Assembly: GCA_946807835.1 (NCBI GenBank) | Contig: OX327700.1 | Span: 28,060,001 to 28,124,000, forward strand | Direction: 5' to 3' | Origin: Ailanthus altissimus | Lineage: Eukaryota; Streptophyta; Magnoliopsida; Sapindales; Simaroubaceae | Length of the DNA: 64,000 nt | In this document: one piece after another, positions 22,589-33,102 of the stretch | Position numbering within the stretch: the first letter of the stretch is position 1 | How the letters are laid out: each line of letters begins with the position of its first letter | The notes under the pieces: model-generated | Databases searched by the model: none | Told to the model about the DNA's origin: nothing | The model's input: the letters and a program-made list of their open reading frames with translations, nothing else | Program-made: the position numbers and the translations under genes

Positions 22589-25500
22589 TCATTGGTAACT
22601 TATCACAAGAAGTTTGGAACATAACTCAAGCTTATGTCGAGGGATTACCTTCGTTGACATGTCTATAGCATTTTTGTCAATATGGATCTTTTGTATTTGA
22701 AATAATTTCTTCTTGATTGCTTCACGAATCCAGTGATATTTGACATCAATGTCGCTTTGACTGTCACAGTAAACCACATACCTATCTTGTTTTAATCCAA
22801 AATTTTAAAGAAATATTTTTAATCATAACATTTCCTTCTTGACTTCTGTAATAGCAATAAACTCCGATTCTATTGTGGATAAGGCGACACATTTTTGCAA
22901 CTTAGACTGCTATGACACAGCTCCCCTTGCAAAAGTAAACAAGTATCCAGATGTAGATTTTTTGTTATATAGACTAACGGCTTTGTATCTATATAGTCGT
23001 CTAAAATTGGTTTTCCATTCCCGAAGCACAAACATACTTTAGATGTACCTCTCAGATATCTAAAAATTCATTTGATAGCTTCCCAATGTTTTTGTGCATA
23101 CCATTGCATACATCAAACTTTCTACTGCTGAAGAGTAAAGAATAATCGAAATCTTCTTTTCTTCTTCCTAAGAAGTGAGACATGACTTTTTGAAGAGTTT
23201 AAATTGTGCTCTAAGAGGTCAAGTTACGAGGTTAGCTTATTTCATGTTAAACCATTCAAGTATCCGTTTAACATACTTCTTTTGTGACAACCATAATATC
23301 TGAGATTTTCTATCTTGGATAATCTTTATTTCTAAAATCTGCTTGGTTGGTCCCAATTTTTTTATATCAAAGACTTTTCATAGTTCTTTCTTCAACTGCT
23401 TAATCATTTGTACATCCTGGCCAACTATTATCATGTCATCAACATATAGCAATAAAATGACAAATTTCTCACCAAGAAACTGTTGATGTAAATACACGAA
23501 TCTGCTGCAATTATTTCATACTCGTGATTATGAATGAATCAAACTTCTTATACATACAAACTCTTCTTATACCATTGTTGTAGTGCCTGTTTTAATCTAT
23601 ATAGGCTTTTATTTGACTTGCAGACTATATGTTTCTTTCCTTTGACTTTGAAGCCTTCAAGTTGATACATGTAAATTTCTTTTTCTAAATCATTATGAAG
23701 AAATGCAGTCTTTATATCCATATGCTCAATCTCAAGATCTATACTAACTGCTAATCTTAAGATTACTTTGATTGAAGACATTTTTACCACTAGAGAGAAT
23801 ATTTCATCAAAGTCAATTCCCTTCTTTTGTCCGAAGGCTTTTACAACCAATTGAGCTTTATATTTTGTCAAAGTTTTGTGCCTATCATCCTTCAATCTGA
23901 ATACCCATTTGTTTCGCAAAGCCTTCCTATCTTTTATAAGTTCAATTAACTCATAAGTGTTGTTCTTTTTGAGAGAATACATTTCTTCCTTCATGGATTC
24001 GATCCATCTATCTTTATCTTTATGAGTTAATACCTTATAAAATATTTTTAGCTCTCCATTTTTAGTGAGTAAAACATAATCTAATGATGTGTATCTTATG
24101 GATGGCTTTTGTTCTCTAGTTGATCTTTTGAAAAGTTGTTCACTATTTTTCGGTTGTTGACCCTACTCTCATTGATTGTCAACCTCTTGTGCTGGTACTT
24201 CAACATCATCATCATCAGGTGGGATTTGCATCTGATCAGTTTCTTCTGTCTCTTCTTCTTTAATCGTTGGTTGTTGAGGAGAACTTAGTTCAATTGCGAC
24301 TTTTTCAGGTTCTGGCTCCTTATTACAATCTTCAAATATTTGATCCTCGTGAAAGATAACATCTATGCTTCTCACTATTTTTTCTTTTTTGGATCCTAAA
24401 ATCTATACCCGAACTCTTCATCTCTATAGCCGATGAAGATACATAGAGTAGTCTTGTCATCAAGCTTTGATCTTTGCTCATTCGGTATATGTGCAAACGC
24501 CTTACAACCGAATACCTTCAAATGAGAGTAAGAAACATCTTTACCTATCTATACTCTTTCTAGAATATCTAACTCCAAGTTAGTTGATGGAGATATGTTG
24601 AGTAGATAACAAGTGGTCTGTACAGCTGCACCCCAGAAAGGCTTTAGTAGTTTGGCTGCTCTCAACATACTTCTCACTCTTTCCATAATGATGTGATTCA
24701 TCTGTTTAGCTACACCATTGTGTTGAGAAGTTATAGGAACAATCTTTTCATGTCGAATCCCATATTTAGAGCAGTAGTCTCTAAACTTATAAGGAAGTGT
24801 ATTCACCTCCATTATCTAACCGAAGACACTTCAAAGGTTTTTCTATTTCTCTTTCTACCATAGCATGAAAAGTATAAAACACTTGATCTTTTATTTTTAA
24901 CAAATACACCCAAACCTTCTTAGAAGCATCATCTATAAAGGTTACCAAATATTTGGTTTCTCCTAAAAATTCAACTTCTATGGGACCGCATACATCAAAA
25001 TAAATTATTTTTAATACATTTTTTCTTATAACAAAGAAACTACTAAATAAAATTCTATGTTGTTTTCCAAATAAACAATAATCACAGGGGTTAGATGTAA
25101 TAGCTCTCACCAAGAGAATAAAGTTCTTCGTGACAAGAATTTGTAGTCCCTTTTCATTCATATGGCTAAATCGTTTTTAGTGTCAATTTGCATCCAACAT
25201 TTGTTCGAATACAAACATCTCCAATTCTAATGATTTTACAACAACCTAAATTTCTCATCTTCACAAAACCAAAGTCTCTTGCTTTGTAAGTGGTAAATAT
25301 TTCATTATTGGGGCTGACGTGAAATGAAGCTCCTGAATCGACCACCCATTCAGCTGTATCATTGACATGTAATCATTCATCGACAAGTAAAGAAACTTCC
25401 TCTTTGTTTACGATTGTTGCAGTTGTGTTGTTGTCGTCTTCTTTCTTCTTATAGCTATTTTACTGCTCTTCTCACTTTAGTATCCTATAATTCCTTTTTA

Positions 25501-26218
25501 TATGGCATGGTTTTCTATAATGATAGCAAGAAAATATTTTACCTCTAGATTTCGATCTCCTTCTAAACTTGTCATTATAACTTCTTTCTCCTCGACTTTT
25601 GTTTCTCCTTCTGTTTTCAATTACAAGGGCTTGTGATTCTCTAACAAGTGCCTTATTCTATTTTTTAAATGAAATCAAACCTGCAGAGACAACTTCAAAC
25701 TTGAGGATATCTTTTCAATAGGTGGAGTTGTAATAAGATGATCATACGATGCAGGAAGTGTTGCCATCAAAAGTACAACTTTCTCTTCATCTATAAACTT
25801 CACATTGAACTTTGGTAATTGTGAGATCATGCCATTGAAGTTGCTTAAATGATGCAACATATCAGTATTCTTGGGCATTCGCATCCGGTATAACTCATTC
25901 TATAAGTGAAACTTGTTAGACAGATTCTTTGACATGTACAACTTCTCCAAAGTCTCTCAGGTTTCTTTGGCTATTTTGCATTATTTAGACTCAATATTTT
26001 ACAAAACACTATCTGAGAGATTTGAACGAATTGTACTAGTAGCAACCTCATCCATATCATCTCATTGTTCATCAATAACTTTATTAGACTTTTTTATCTT
26101 TGCCTAATAAAGCTTTGTGAACCTTTTGTTGAATAAGAAGATCTTTCATTCTCATTTGTCAAAGCGAAAAATTGTTGTTACTAGTGAACTTTTCAATTTC
26201 AGTTTTTTCTTTTGCCAT
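22589..26218 (-). pseudogene. gag-pol of copia-2, broken
   Basis: gag starts at ATG 26218 (MAKEKTEIEKF) and continues to about 25675; the zinc-knuckle and protease region lies near 25500-25300; pre-integrase and integrase run 25161-24549 (SNPCDYCLFGKQHRI, CLRLDNGGEYTSL, ICLLNISPSTNL-like); an acidic linker follows at 24375-24169; reverse transcriptase begins 23994 (ALRNKWVFRLK, FLHNDLEKEIYMYQLEGF) and RNase H ends at 22589 (YCDSQSDIDVKYHWIREAI). Frames change repeatedly with stops between. The usual catalytic YVDD falls near 23430, where the protein reads LLLYVDDMI-like in another frame. Confidence 0.87.
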
Positions 26219-26343
26219 CTCAGATGCTACAGTAATCGCATCTGTTATAGTGTTGTAAAGTAGCTACAGTACTGTAGTGATATACGGTTACTTTAGTATT
26301 CTGCTATAGTACCGCTATTTTTTCAATAAGAAATTTTTAACTT

Positions 26344-26355
26344 GCTTTGAAACCA
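26344..26355 (-). other. Primer binding site of copia-2
   Basis: TGGTTTCAAAGC on the minus strand, two bases from the LTR end; close to the initiator tRNA-Met complement TGGTATCAGAGC. Confidence 0.65.
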
Positions 26356-26357
26356 GC

Positions 26358-27012
26358 TATTGGGATCAGAGTGTGTACACAGTGAAAAAATTAAGATGAA
26401 ATGAAAGAGAAATAACACCAAAATTTTTAATGTGCAAAATTCGTAAAGGAAAAAAATCACGAGGTGACAGTATACCACCTACACAAAATAACCTTCACTA
26501 TATCAAAATGAATACAACAATATTTCTCTCAACTTTATATTAAAACTTGAGGAATACTCTCTTAAAATAATATTCACAATTATTTTGGTATCTCTAACTA
26601 TTTTTCTTTGTAAGAATTTCTCTCACAGGAATATAAAATAACATATTATCTCTCTGATTTTTTTTTTTCTATTTCTTGTTCTCCGTATGTTTTACCTTTC
26701 ATATATATCTCTCTCTCATATTGCCTCTCATGCAGTGTTTCTCTTTCCATCTATTAAGCTTTTGAAAGCTTAATATATAAAGAGAATATGAGAGATGCCT
26801 TAATTGAGCAAGTCAAAATAGGCTGCACTAATTTTCTTCCTTTCAAAAAATGAAAGCTGCTGAAGTTTTTCTTTGTCAAAATTATAATGCCACCAAAATT
26901 TTGTTTTACAAATTTGTTGGTTGCCATGTTTGAGTTGAAAATTATAATCGAAAGTCAAATTTTATTCTTAAAGCCAATTCTTTTTACTTTAAGAAATTGA
27001 TTTTTTTTATTA
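26358..27012 (-). repeat. 5' LTR of copia-2
   Basis: 655 bp, matching the left LTR. It carries a short extra segment near 26955-26975 that the left copy lacks. Same AAGCTTTTGAAAGCTTAATATATA motif region as the partner near 26760. Confidence 0.8.
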
Positions 27013-27536
27013 AAACTTTCTTAATTAACTTTGATGTGTGTTGTGTTAGTTATATTTTTTCTTACTTGAAAGACATGTGTCAAGCTAAATCGTGTAAACT
27101 TTATAAATAGGATTAAAACTGAATAGATCATCATTTTTGTATTGAATGTAATATAATAAAGTTTACTTGTAAGTAACAAAGAAATTATTCAACGAGCATG
27201 TAATTTGAAAACAAAAATGCTTCCAAAACGTTACCAACAAGAAAATTAGACTAAATGATTAAGAAATAGAACTAAAATTATTCTCCAATAAAAGAAATGA
27301 TGATTATATTGGCATGAGGTATAGAGGATGATCGTCAAGCACGAATCTCTTCAAAAACTAATGTTCTTCCCACACCTTGGACATCTCCTTAGTAAGAATA
27401 TTCTTGGCTTCAAATAAAAAAAGAAGTAGACGAAAGCAATCATTAGCACTACAAATAATGTAAAGAAAAAAAACAAGCTAAGGCTTAATTGGCAAAGCAT
27501 TGGGAGGAACATTTGTGCTATTATAAATATAGAATA
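27013..27536. other. Spacer, possibly with an old LTR scrap
   Basis: Near 27060-27190 there is a promoter-like TTTATAAATAGG followed about 60 bases later by AATATAATAAAG, the order seen in LTRs of plant elements, but I find no partner copy in the window. No gene recognised. Confidence 0.35.
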
Positions 27537-28058
27537 CCATTGAAATTGGTGATTCAAAATCAAATTCGAGAATAATTTTGAGTTGAAAACTAATGAAGAG
27601 TCAACACATAGTTGAGAACATGTTGAATAGATGAAAAAGGAATAAAAATAGAAAGCCGAAACAATGAGAGGCGTAAAAGTACAAGTTGAGCCATTTTCAA
27701 GCATTGGCATCACGATAATGGCCTTGAGAGCGCTTGAGTGCTAGGTTGGTAAGAGAATATTGTATAAGGAGCACTTGAGTACTGTGTGTACAAGAAAGCG
27801 CTGATAGATCTTTTGGAGAGATTTTTCTATTATTGTATTCTATTGTAATCTCTTGTAAGAGATTTTTGTGATCTGAGTAATAAAAGAAGTTAGGATTTTG
27901 TAATCCATCGCAAACGTAGAAAGTTACTAAACAATATAATTCTTGTGCCTTGTGTATAATTATTTATCTCTATTATGTGTATGATCTTTTTATTCTTGTT
28001 TACTTGTGAGCAAAGTTTTCCATATGCACTAGGGTTTTAAAGTGCTAAATTACCGATA
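27537..28058 (+). repeat. 5' LTR of copia-3
   Basis: Aligns with the right LTR from AATTGGTGATTCAAAATC to TTAAATTAC.GA.A. A deletion near 27710-27725 accounts for its shorter length. The exact first base is uncertain by a few positions. Confidence 0.75.
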
Positions 28059-28118
28059 AATGATATTAAGGCATGTAAAAATTTTAATAAGTGATATTTG
28101 AACATAGGTTATTCTACT

Positions 28119-29560
28119 TTGGCGACTTATAAATATAAATTTGAGAAGTTCATAGAAAGAATGATTTCAATCTGTGAAAGGTGAATGTTATGACTTTACG
28201 ATGAGTTAAGGGTTAGATATAGCCCTTGAAGAGACTTAAGTAACAATCAGTGAAGAGAAGAACCTGAGACGCCTAAATCTAAATCTAATCATGAATCCAT
28301 TCAAAAGAAAGCCTATAGTACCATTGTTCTGTCATTGAATGATGAAGTTTTGAGGGAGGTTCCTAGAGAGAAGATAGTAATTGATATTTAGAAAAAGCTT
28401 GATGCCCAGTACACGACGAAGTCCTTAGTGAATAGCCTCTTTATCAAGAAGAAGTTGTATCAGTTGACCGTAGGTAAAGGAAATTCATTTAAAGACCATA
28501 TTGACACATTCAACAAGATTATCATTGATCTTGAGATGATTGATATCAAGATAGAAGATGAAGACAAGAAAATTATCTTGTTCTGTTATTTAGTTCTAAG
28601 TTATGAGCACTTCGTGATACACTCATGTATGGAAGAAAGACTTTAATAATGACTGATGTTAAAGCCTCGTTTAACTCAAGGAAACTGAAAAAAAAATCAG
28701 ATTTTAGTAGTGTAGTAGGTTTGACTGCAAGAGGAAGGGTTGAGTATATAGATGGGAAGAAGAATTAGTTAAACAAAAAATCCAAAAAGTATTATCATTG
28801 TAAGAAAGAAGGACACTTGATTAGGAATTATCCAGAAAGAAAGAAAAAGAAGGAATGAAAGGCTACAATAATATGTGGGGATGATTATAAAGTTGCACAA
28901 TCCTTGATAGCTGATGATGGAAAGTATGCTGGTGAGTAGATTCTTGATTTTAGCTGTAGTTTTCACATAAGTCCTGATAGATCCTTATTTACCAATTATA
29001 AATCTATTAGAGATAGTAAAGTACTAATGGATAATGATATAGCTTATCAAGTCACGGGGATTGGTAGTATAAGGATGAGGTTGCATGATGAAAAATTAGG
29101 GAGTTACTTAATGTAAGACATGTTCGTTGAGTTAGGAAGAACTTGATTGGTAGTATAAGGATGAGGTTGCATGATAAAAAATCAGGGAGTTACTTAATGT
29201 AAGACATGTTCGTTGAGTTAGGAAGAACTTGATATCCTTAAAAGTACTAGATCAAGTGGGATATTCATTAAGGCAAAAAAAAAAAAAAATTACTGGAAGT
29301 GATGAAAGGGTTTATGGTGATTATGAATGGTGAGAAGCACAATGAATTGTATGTGCTTAATGGAAATGCTATGAATGACTCAACATATGCTATTGAGGGA
29401 ATACAGACCACATGCCAACATTAGAGATTAGCTCACCGAAGTGACAGTGGTCAAAAGAGAATGTATGAAAATAGTGTTGCTGGCAGAGATAAGATTCAAC
29501 CACCAAAGTATTATGATATAATCAAAAGTGTCACTAGAGTTCACAATACAAAAGGCTAGC
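28119..29560 (+). pseudogene. gag and scraps of pol of copia-3
   Basis: The gag start ATG has become TTG (28119; then ATYKYKFEKF). A longer open piece at 28428-28646 reads [19 protein letters not shown], matching gag of copia-4. At about 28790 the zinc knuckle reads KYYHCKKEGHLIRNYPERK: the first and last cysteines of the C-C-H-C set are both replaced by tyrosine, so it could not bind zinc normally. A protease scrap (SCSFHISPDRS) is near 28950, and a pre-integrase scrap (LYVLNGNAM ... LAHRS) near 29350-29440. Stops interrupt all parts. Confidence 0.82.
29060..29231 (+). repeat. 86-bp tandem duplication in copia-3
   Basis: Two units, 29060-29145 and 29146-29231, both beginning ATTGGTAGTATAAGGATGAG, differ at only two or three bases. 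The near identity shows the duplication is younger than the element. Confidence 0.92.
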
Positions 29561-30320
29561 CGAGGTGATATGCATTTGAATCTTTAGAGGTCGAAGTCAT
29601 AAGCCTTAGTAGACTTAAGTCAACGCAAAGACTTAACTGGAATTAATACTAAGTAATTAAGTGTTAGTATGAATGGATCCATAAAAGCTTCTTAAAAAAT
29701 TTTAAATTAAGGAGGAGTTTGTTAGAATTGGTGATTCAAAATCTAGTTTGAGAATAATGTTGAGTTAGAGACTAATGAGAAGTTGACACATAGTTGAGAA
29801 TGTGTTGGATGGACGAGAAAATGGATAAAAACAGAAAGCTAGAAGTAAAGTTGGATGCAAAAGCACAAGTGAAGCCATTTCCAAGACTTGGTGCCATGGC
29901 ACCAAGGTGGCTAGGCTGTTGCGCCGACCTTTGCAGAAAGTCAATGCCGAGGAGCCAACTTACAACAAATATTTGTTTTTATTTGAATTAGATTTCTTTG
30001 AGTTGGTTTTGGATTCCCTTACACGTGGATACCTATTCCAACCAAAAAATAGAATTTCTAAGGATAGTTTAGAGCTTATATATACCCTTATACAGCTATT
30101 AGATTGTCAAATATTGAAGAAACAAAAAAAAAGATTAGATAGCTTCGAGAGCACTTGAGTGTTGGGTACTTAAGAGAGTGTCGTATAAGGAGTGTTTGAG
30201 TATTATGTGTATAAGAAAGTGTTAATAGATTCTTTGGAGAGCTCGTTCTATTGTTGTATTCCATGGTAATTTTTTGTGAGAGATTTTAATGATTTGAATA
30301 ATAAAAAAATTAGGATCACG

Positions 30321-32090
30321 TAGGGATGGCAGCGGACGAGTTTAGGACGGATACCTCTAAACCCATATCCATATCCGTTTAAAAAATAAAATATCATATC
30401 CTTCCCAAACCCGTTGCAAGTTTAGAGTGCCGTTACCAAACCCGTACTTGCAGGTTTGTACCTATTACCAAACCCGCAATAGATTATCCACGGATTTTAA
30501 GCGGGTTTTAAATTAATATAATAAAAAATAAAATTATAACCTTAATTTAATTGAAAATTTATAAATTATAGCAATTAAAATAATATCAATTCTAATTCTA
30601 ATTTTATTTATATTAAATGTTATAATTTCAGCTTTAATTTTAATGTTATAATTTCAAAACCAATCTCAGTTTTAATTACGATAAATATTATAATTTTAAT
30701 TATGTTAAATATTTTAATTTTAATTACGTTAAATATTATAATTCCAAATCTAATTTCGATTTCAATTACATTAAATATTATAACTCCAAATCCAATTTTA
30801 TTTTTAATTACGTTAATATTATAATTTTAATTTTAATTTCGATATCAATTATGTTAAATATTATAATGTTTATTCAAATTTTGATTTCAATTACGTTAAA
30901 ATATTATAATTTCAATTCCAATTTCACTTATGTTATAATTCTAAACCGAATTTCAATTTCAATTTTATTAAATTTTATAATATTAATTTCAATTTTTAAT
31001 TTTAATTTAAATATTATAATTCAAAATTCAATTTCAATTTTAATTACATTAACTGTTATAATTTCAATTCCAATTTCGATTTCAATTGCGTTAAATATTA
31101 TAATATTGATTCTAATATTGAATTTAATTATGTTAAATGTTATAATTCCAAATTCAATTTCGATTTCAATTACATTAAATATTATAATTCTAAATCTAAT
31201 TTTTATTTCAATTACATTAAATACTATAATTTCATTTTCAATTCTAATTTCAATTTCAATTACGTTAAATTACGTAATTTGAATTCGAATTCCGATTTCA
31301 ATTATGTTAAATGTCATAATTTTAAGTTAAAATTTGATTTTAATTACGTTAAATGTCATAACTCTAAATCAAAATTTGATTTTAATTACATTAAATTGTT
31401 ATAATTATAATTCAAATTTCGATAGTTAAATGTTATAATTTCAAATCCAATTTCAATTACATTAAATGTGTTAATTTCAATTTCAATTCTAATTCTAATT
31501 TTATTTACATTAAATATTATAATTCTTGTGTTAAATGTTATAATTTCAAATCCAATTTCAATTTCAATTACATTAAATGTTATCATTCTAAATCTAGTTT
31601 CATTTCTAATTTCAATTGCGTTAAATATTTAATTCCAATTACAATTACAATTTCAATTATGTTAAACGTTATAATTCAAAATTCAATTTCAATTACGTTA
31701 AATATTAAATATTTTAGTTTCAATTTCAATTATGTTAAATGCTATAATTTTATTTCTAATTTCAATTACAATCATTAGTCACTTTGAACTAATTTTATTT
31801 ATTTTTATTGAACGGTATGAACAACGTCAAACCAAATATAGTCTTTTTAATGTGAGCTAAAAATAAATGCAAAAATAATCAACTCATATTTTTATTTTTC
31901 TTTAATTTTTTTTAAATGTAGTATGTGCAGATACCCATTGAGAGTATCCGCGGATTTTTCACCAAAATTATACCCGTACCAAATTCGTTGCGAATTTTAA
32001 TTTTATATACCAAACCCGTTTCAAACCTTATCAAAATTTTTCCAATGCGGGCGGGTTTTAGCAGGTTTACGAATTTTTTTGCCATTCCTA
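30321..32090. mobile_element. Non-autonomous hAT-like DNA transposon nested in the copia-3 LTR
   Basis: Ends TAGGGATGGCA and TGCCATTCCTA are inverted repeats of 11 bp with one mismatch. They are flanked by the identical 8-bp duplication GGATCACG (30313-30320 and 32091-32098). An 8-bp duplication and TAGGG-type ends are hallmarks of the hAT superfamily. The LTR sequence joins cleanly when the element and one duplication are removed. Subterminal parts repeat AAACCCG/CGGGTTT motifs. No transposase; the middle is an AT-rich array. The long plus-strand frame inside (30851-31282) is a by-product of the array. Confidence 0.85.
30540..31770. repeat. 1.2-kb AT-rich tandem array inside the hAT-like element
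   Basis: About 25-30 imperfect units on the theme AATTTCAATTACGTTAAATA followed by TTATAATTCCAAATCCAATT, with units of roughly 35-50 bases. Variation is high, so copies are old or drift fast. Confidence 0.85.
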
Positions 32091-32255
32091 GGATCACGTA
32101 ATCATCGTAGATGTAGATAGTTGTTGAACTACATAATTCTTGTACCTTGTATGTGATTATTTATCTCTATTGTGTATGTGATCTTTTTATTTTTATTTGT
32201 TTGTGAGCAAAATCTTCAATGTATGCTGAAATTTTAAGATGTTAAATTACTAACA

Positions 32256-32602
32256 AATGGTATTAAGGTATAAAGAAATATCAATAAATACAAATTTATG
32301 GTGAAGGCAATACTTTATCCAACTAAGCAGATTACCGGTGGAAAGTTTCATCAAGCATTAACTATTGATTTTAGAGGCCTTCATGACAATGCATAAACAG
32401 CAATAATTTTTTTAAAAAAAACGTAGAACACAACTAACGAGGAATTCAACTTGTATTCATCATTAGTTACTTGAAGATTAATAAACAATAAATACAATAG
32501 CATGATTAATAAGCACAATATCAAAAGATTAATAAATAGAAAAATTAATGTTAATAGATTGGAAATTTTTATTATTTACATACAAACATAAGTATTCCTC
32601 TC
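32256..32602. other. Spacer between copia-3 and copia-4
   Basis: Starts with a primer-site-like TGGTATTAAGG and AATACAAATTTATGG resembling the start of copia-3 gag, then an open stretch (32304-32396, ... GGKFHQALTIDFRGLHDNA) that I do not recognise. May be a scrap of a second, tandem copy of copia-3 or host sequence. Confidence 0.35.
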
Positions 32603-33102
32603 TGTTGAAGTAGAAGCAATCAAACAAATAATTGTTCAAGTAATATTATGAAGAAATAAGCAATTAAGAATCTAGAGAGAAAAAGATAGAAGAAACAACA
32701 TACAGAATTTACATAGTTCTGCAACTTGCCTATGTCTACAACGGATCAAGATCACACTCTCTTATTAGTGAATCTCAAGGCACTCATAAAATATACCTCT
32801 TACAAAAAAAATGACTTATAAAGAAAACGCTATCTCTTGCAAACAATGGGTTTCTCTCACTAAGAATTACAAAGTAAGCTATGATCACAAAGATATCACT
32901 CTCTTCTATTTACATGCCAATAGAGAGCCTTTATATAAGTTTTAGGATGACCCAGGTTAACCTTAAACGTATGAAAGTCGTTTTAGGGAGTCCTAAAGCA
33001 AGTGGGAGTCAAAACCAATTCGGGAAACTCTTTTCCTCTCGCTAGGTATAGCGGCGTATTGCCCTGGCACTGCGGCGCTGGAACATCTTGCTTAGGCTTG
33101 AT

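Larger units (their letters stand above)
21805..27012 (-). mobile_element. copia-2: decayed Ty1/copia retrotransposon
   Basis: LTRs at 21805-22537 (with the duplicated edge; or from 21923) and 26358-27012 share a long match, and the minus strand between them runs gag, integrase, reverse transcriptase, RNase H in copia order. A primer site is at 26344-26355 and a purine-rich tract (GGAAAGGGAGAGAA) adjoins the 3' LTR. Target duplications are not clean: AAATT or similar on the left against AAACT on the right. The motifs YDSQS.ID, KHIVCKSNKSLYRLKQA and gag style suggest a Tork/Tnt1-like lineage (inference). Many stops; not autonomous. Confidence 0.88.
27537..32255 (+). mobile_element. copia-3: internally deleted copia element with a hAT insertion in its right LTR
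   Basis: Left LTR about 27537-28058 and right LTR 29720-30320 plus 32099-32255 are homologous. Between them lie gag, a zinc-knuckle scrap, protease and pre-integrase scraps, then a jump straight to the 3' end: integrase core, reverse transcriptase and RNase H are missing. The purine tract AATTAAGGAGGAGTT is at 29705-29719 and a primer site TGATATTAAGGC is at 28061-28072. The left LTR lacks about 230 bp present in the right one. Gag similarity ties it to the lineage of copia-4 (Tork-like). It depends wholly on other copies for movement. Confidence 0.82.
29720..32255 (+). repeat. 3' LTR of copia-3, split by the hAT-like insertion
   Basis: LTR sequence runs 29720-30320 and resumes at 32099. The tail (AATTCTTGTACCTTGTATGTG ... 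TTAAATTACTAACA) matches the end of the left LTR. A primer-site-like TGGTATTAAGG (32258-32268) follows, which is not expected after a 3' LTR. Confidence 0.82.

Noticed and set aside
27351..27713. 120-codon minus-strand frame rich in Phe and Leu
   Set aside because: It overlaps the copia-3 LTR start and is low-complexity; hydrophobicity comes from A/T-rich sequence.
30851..31282. 143-codon open frame rich in Ile, Ser, Leu and Asn
   Set aside because: It is produced by the AT-rich tandem array inside the hAT-like element; the repeating ISISITLNIII pattern mirrors the DNA repeat and is open in several frames and on the other strand.
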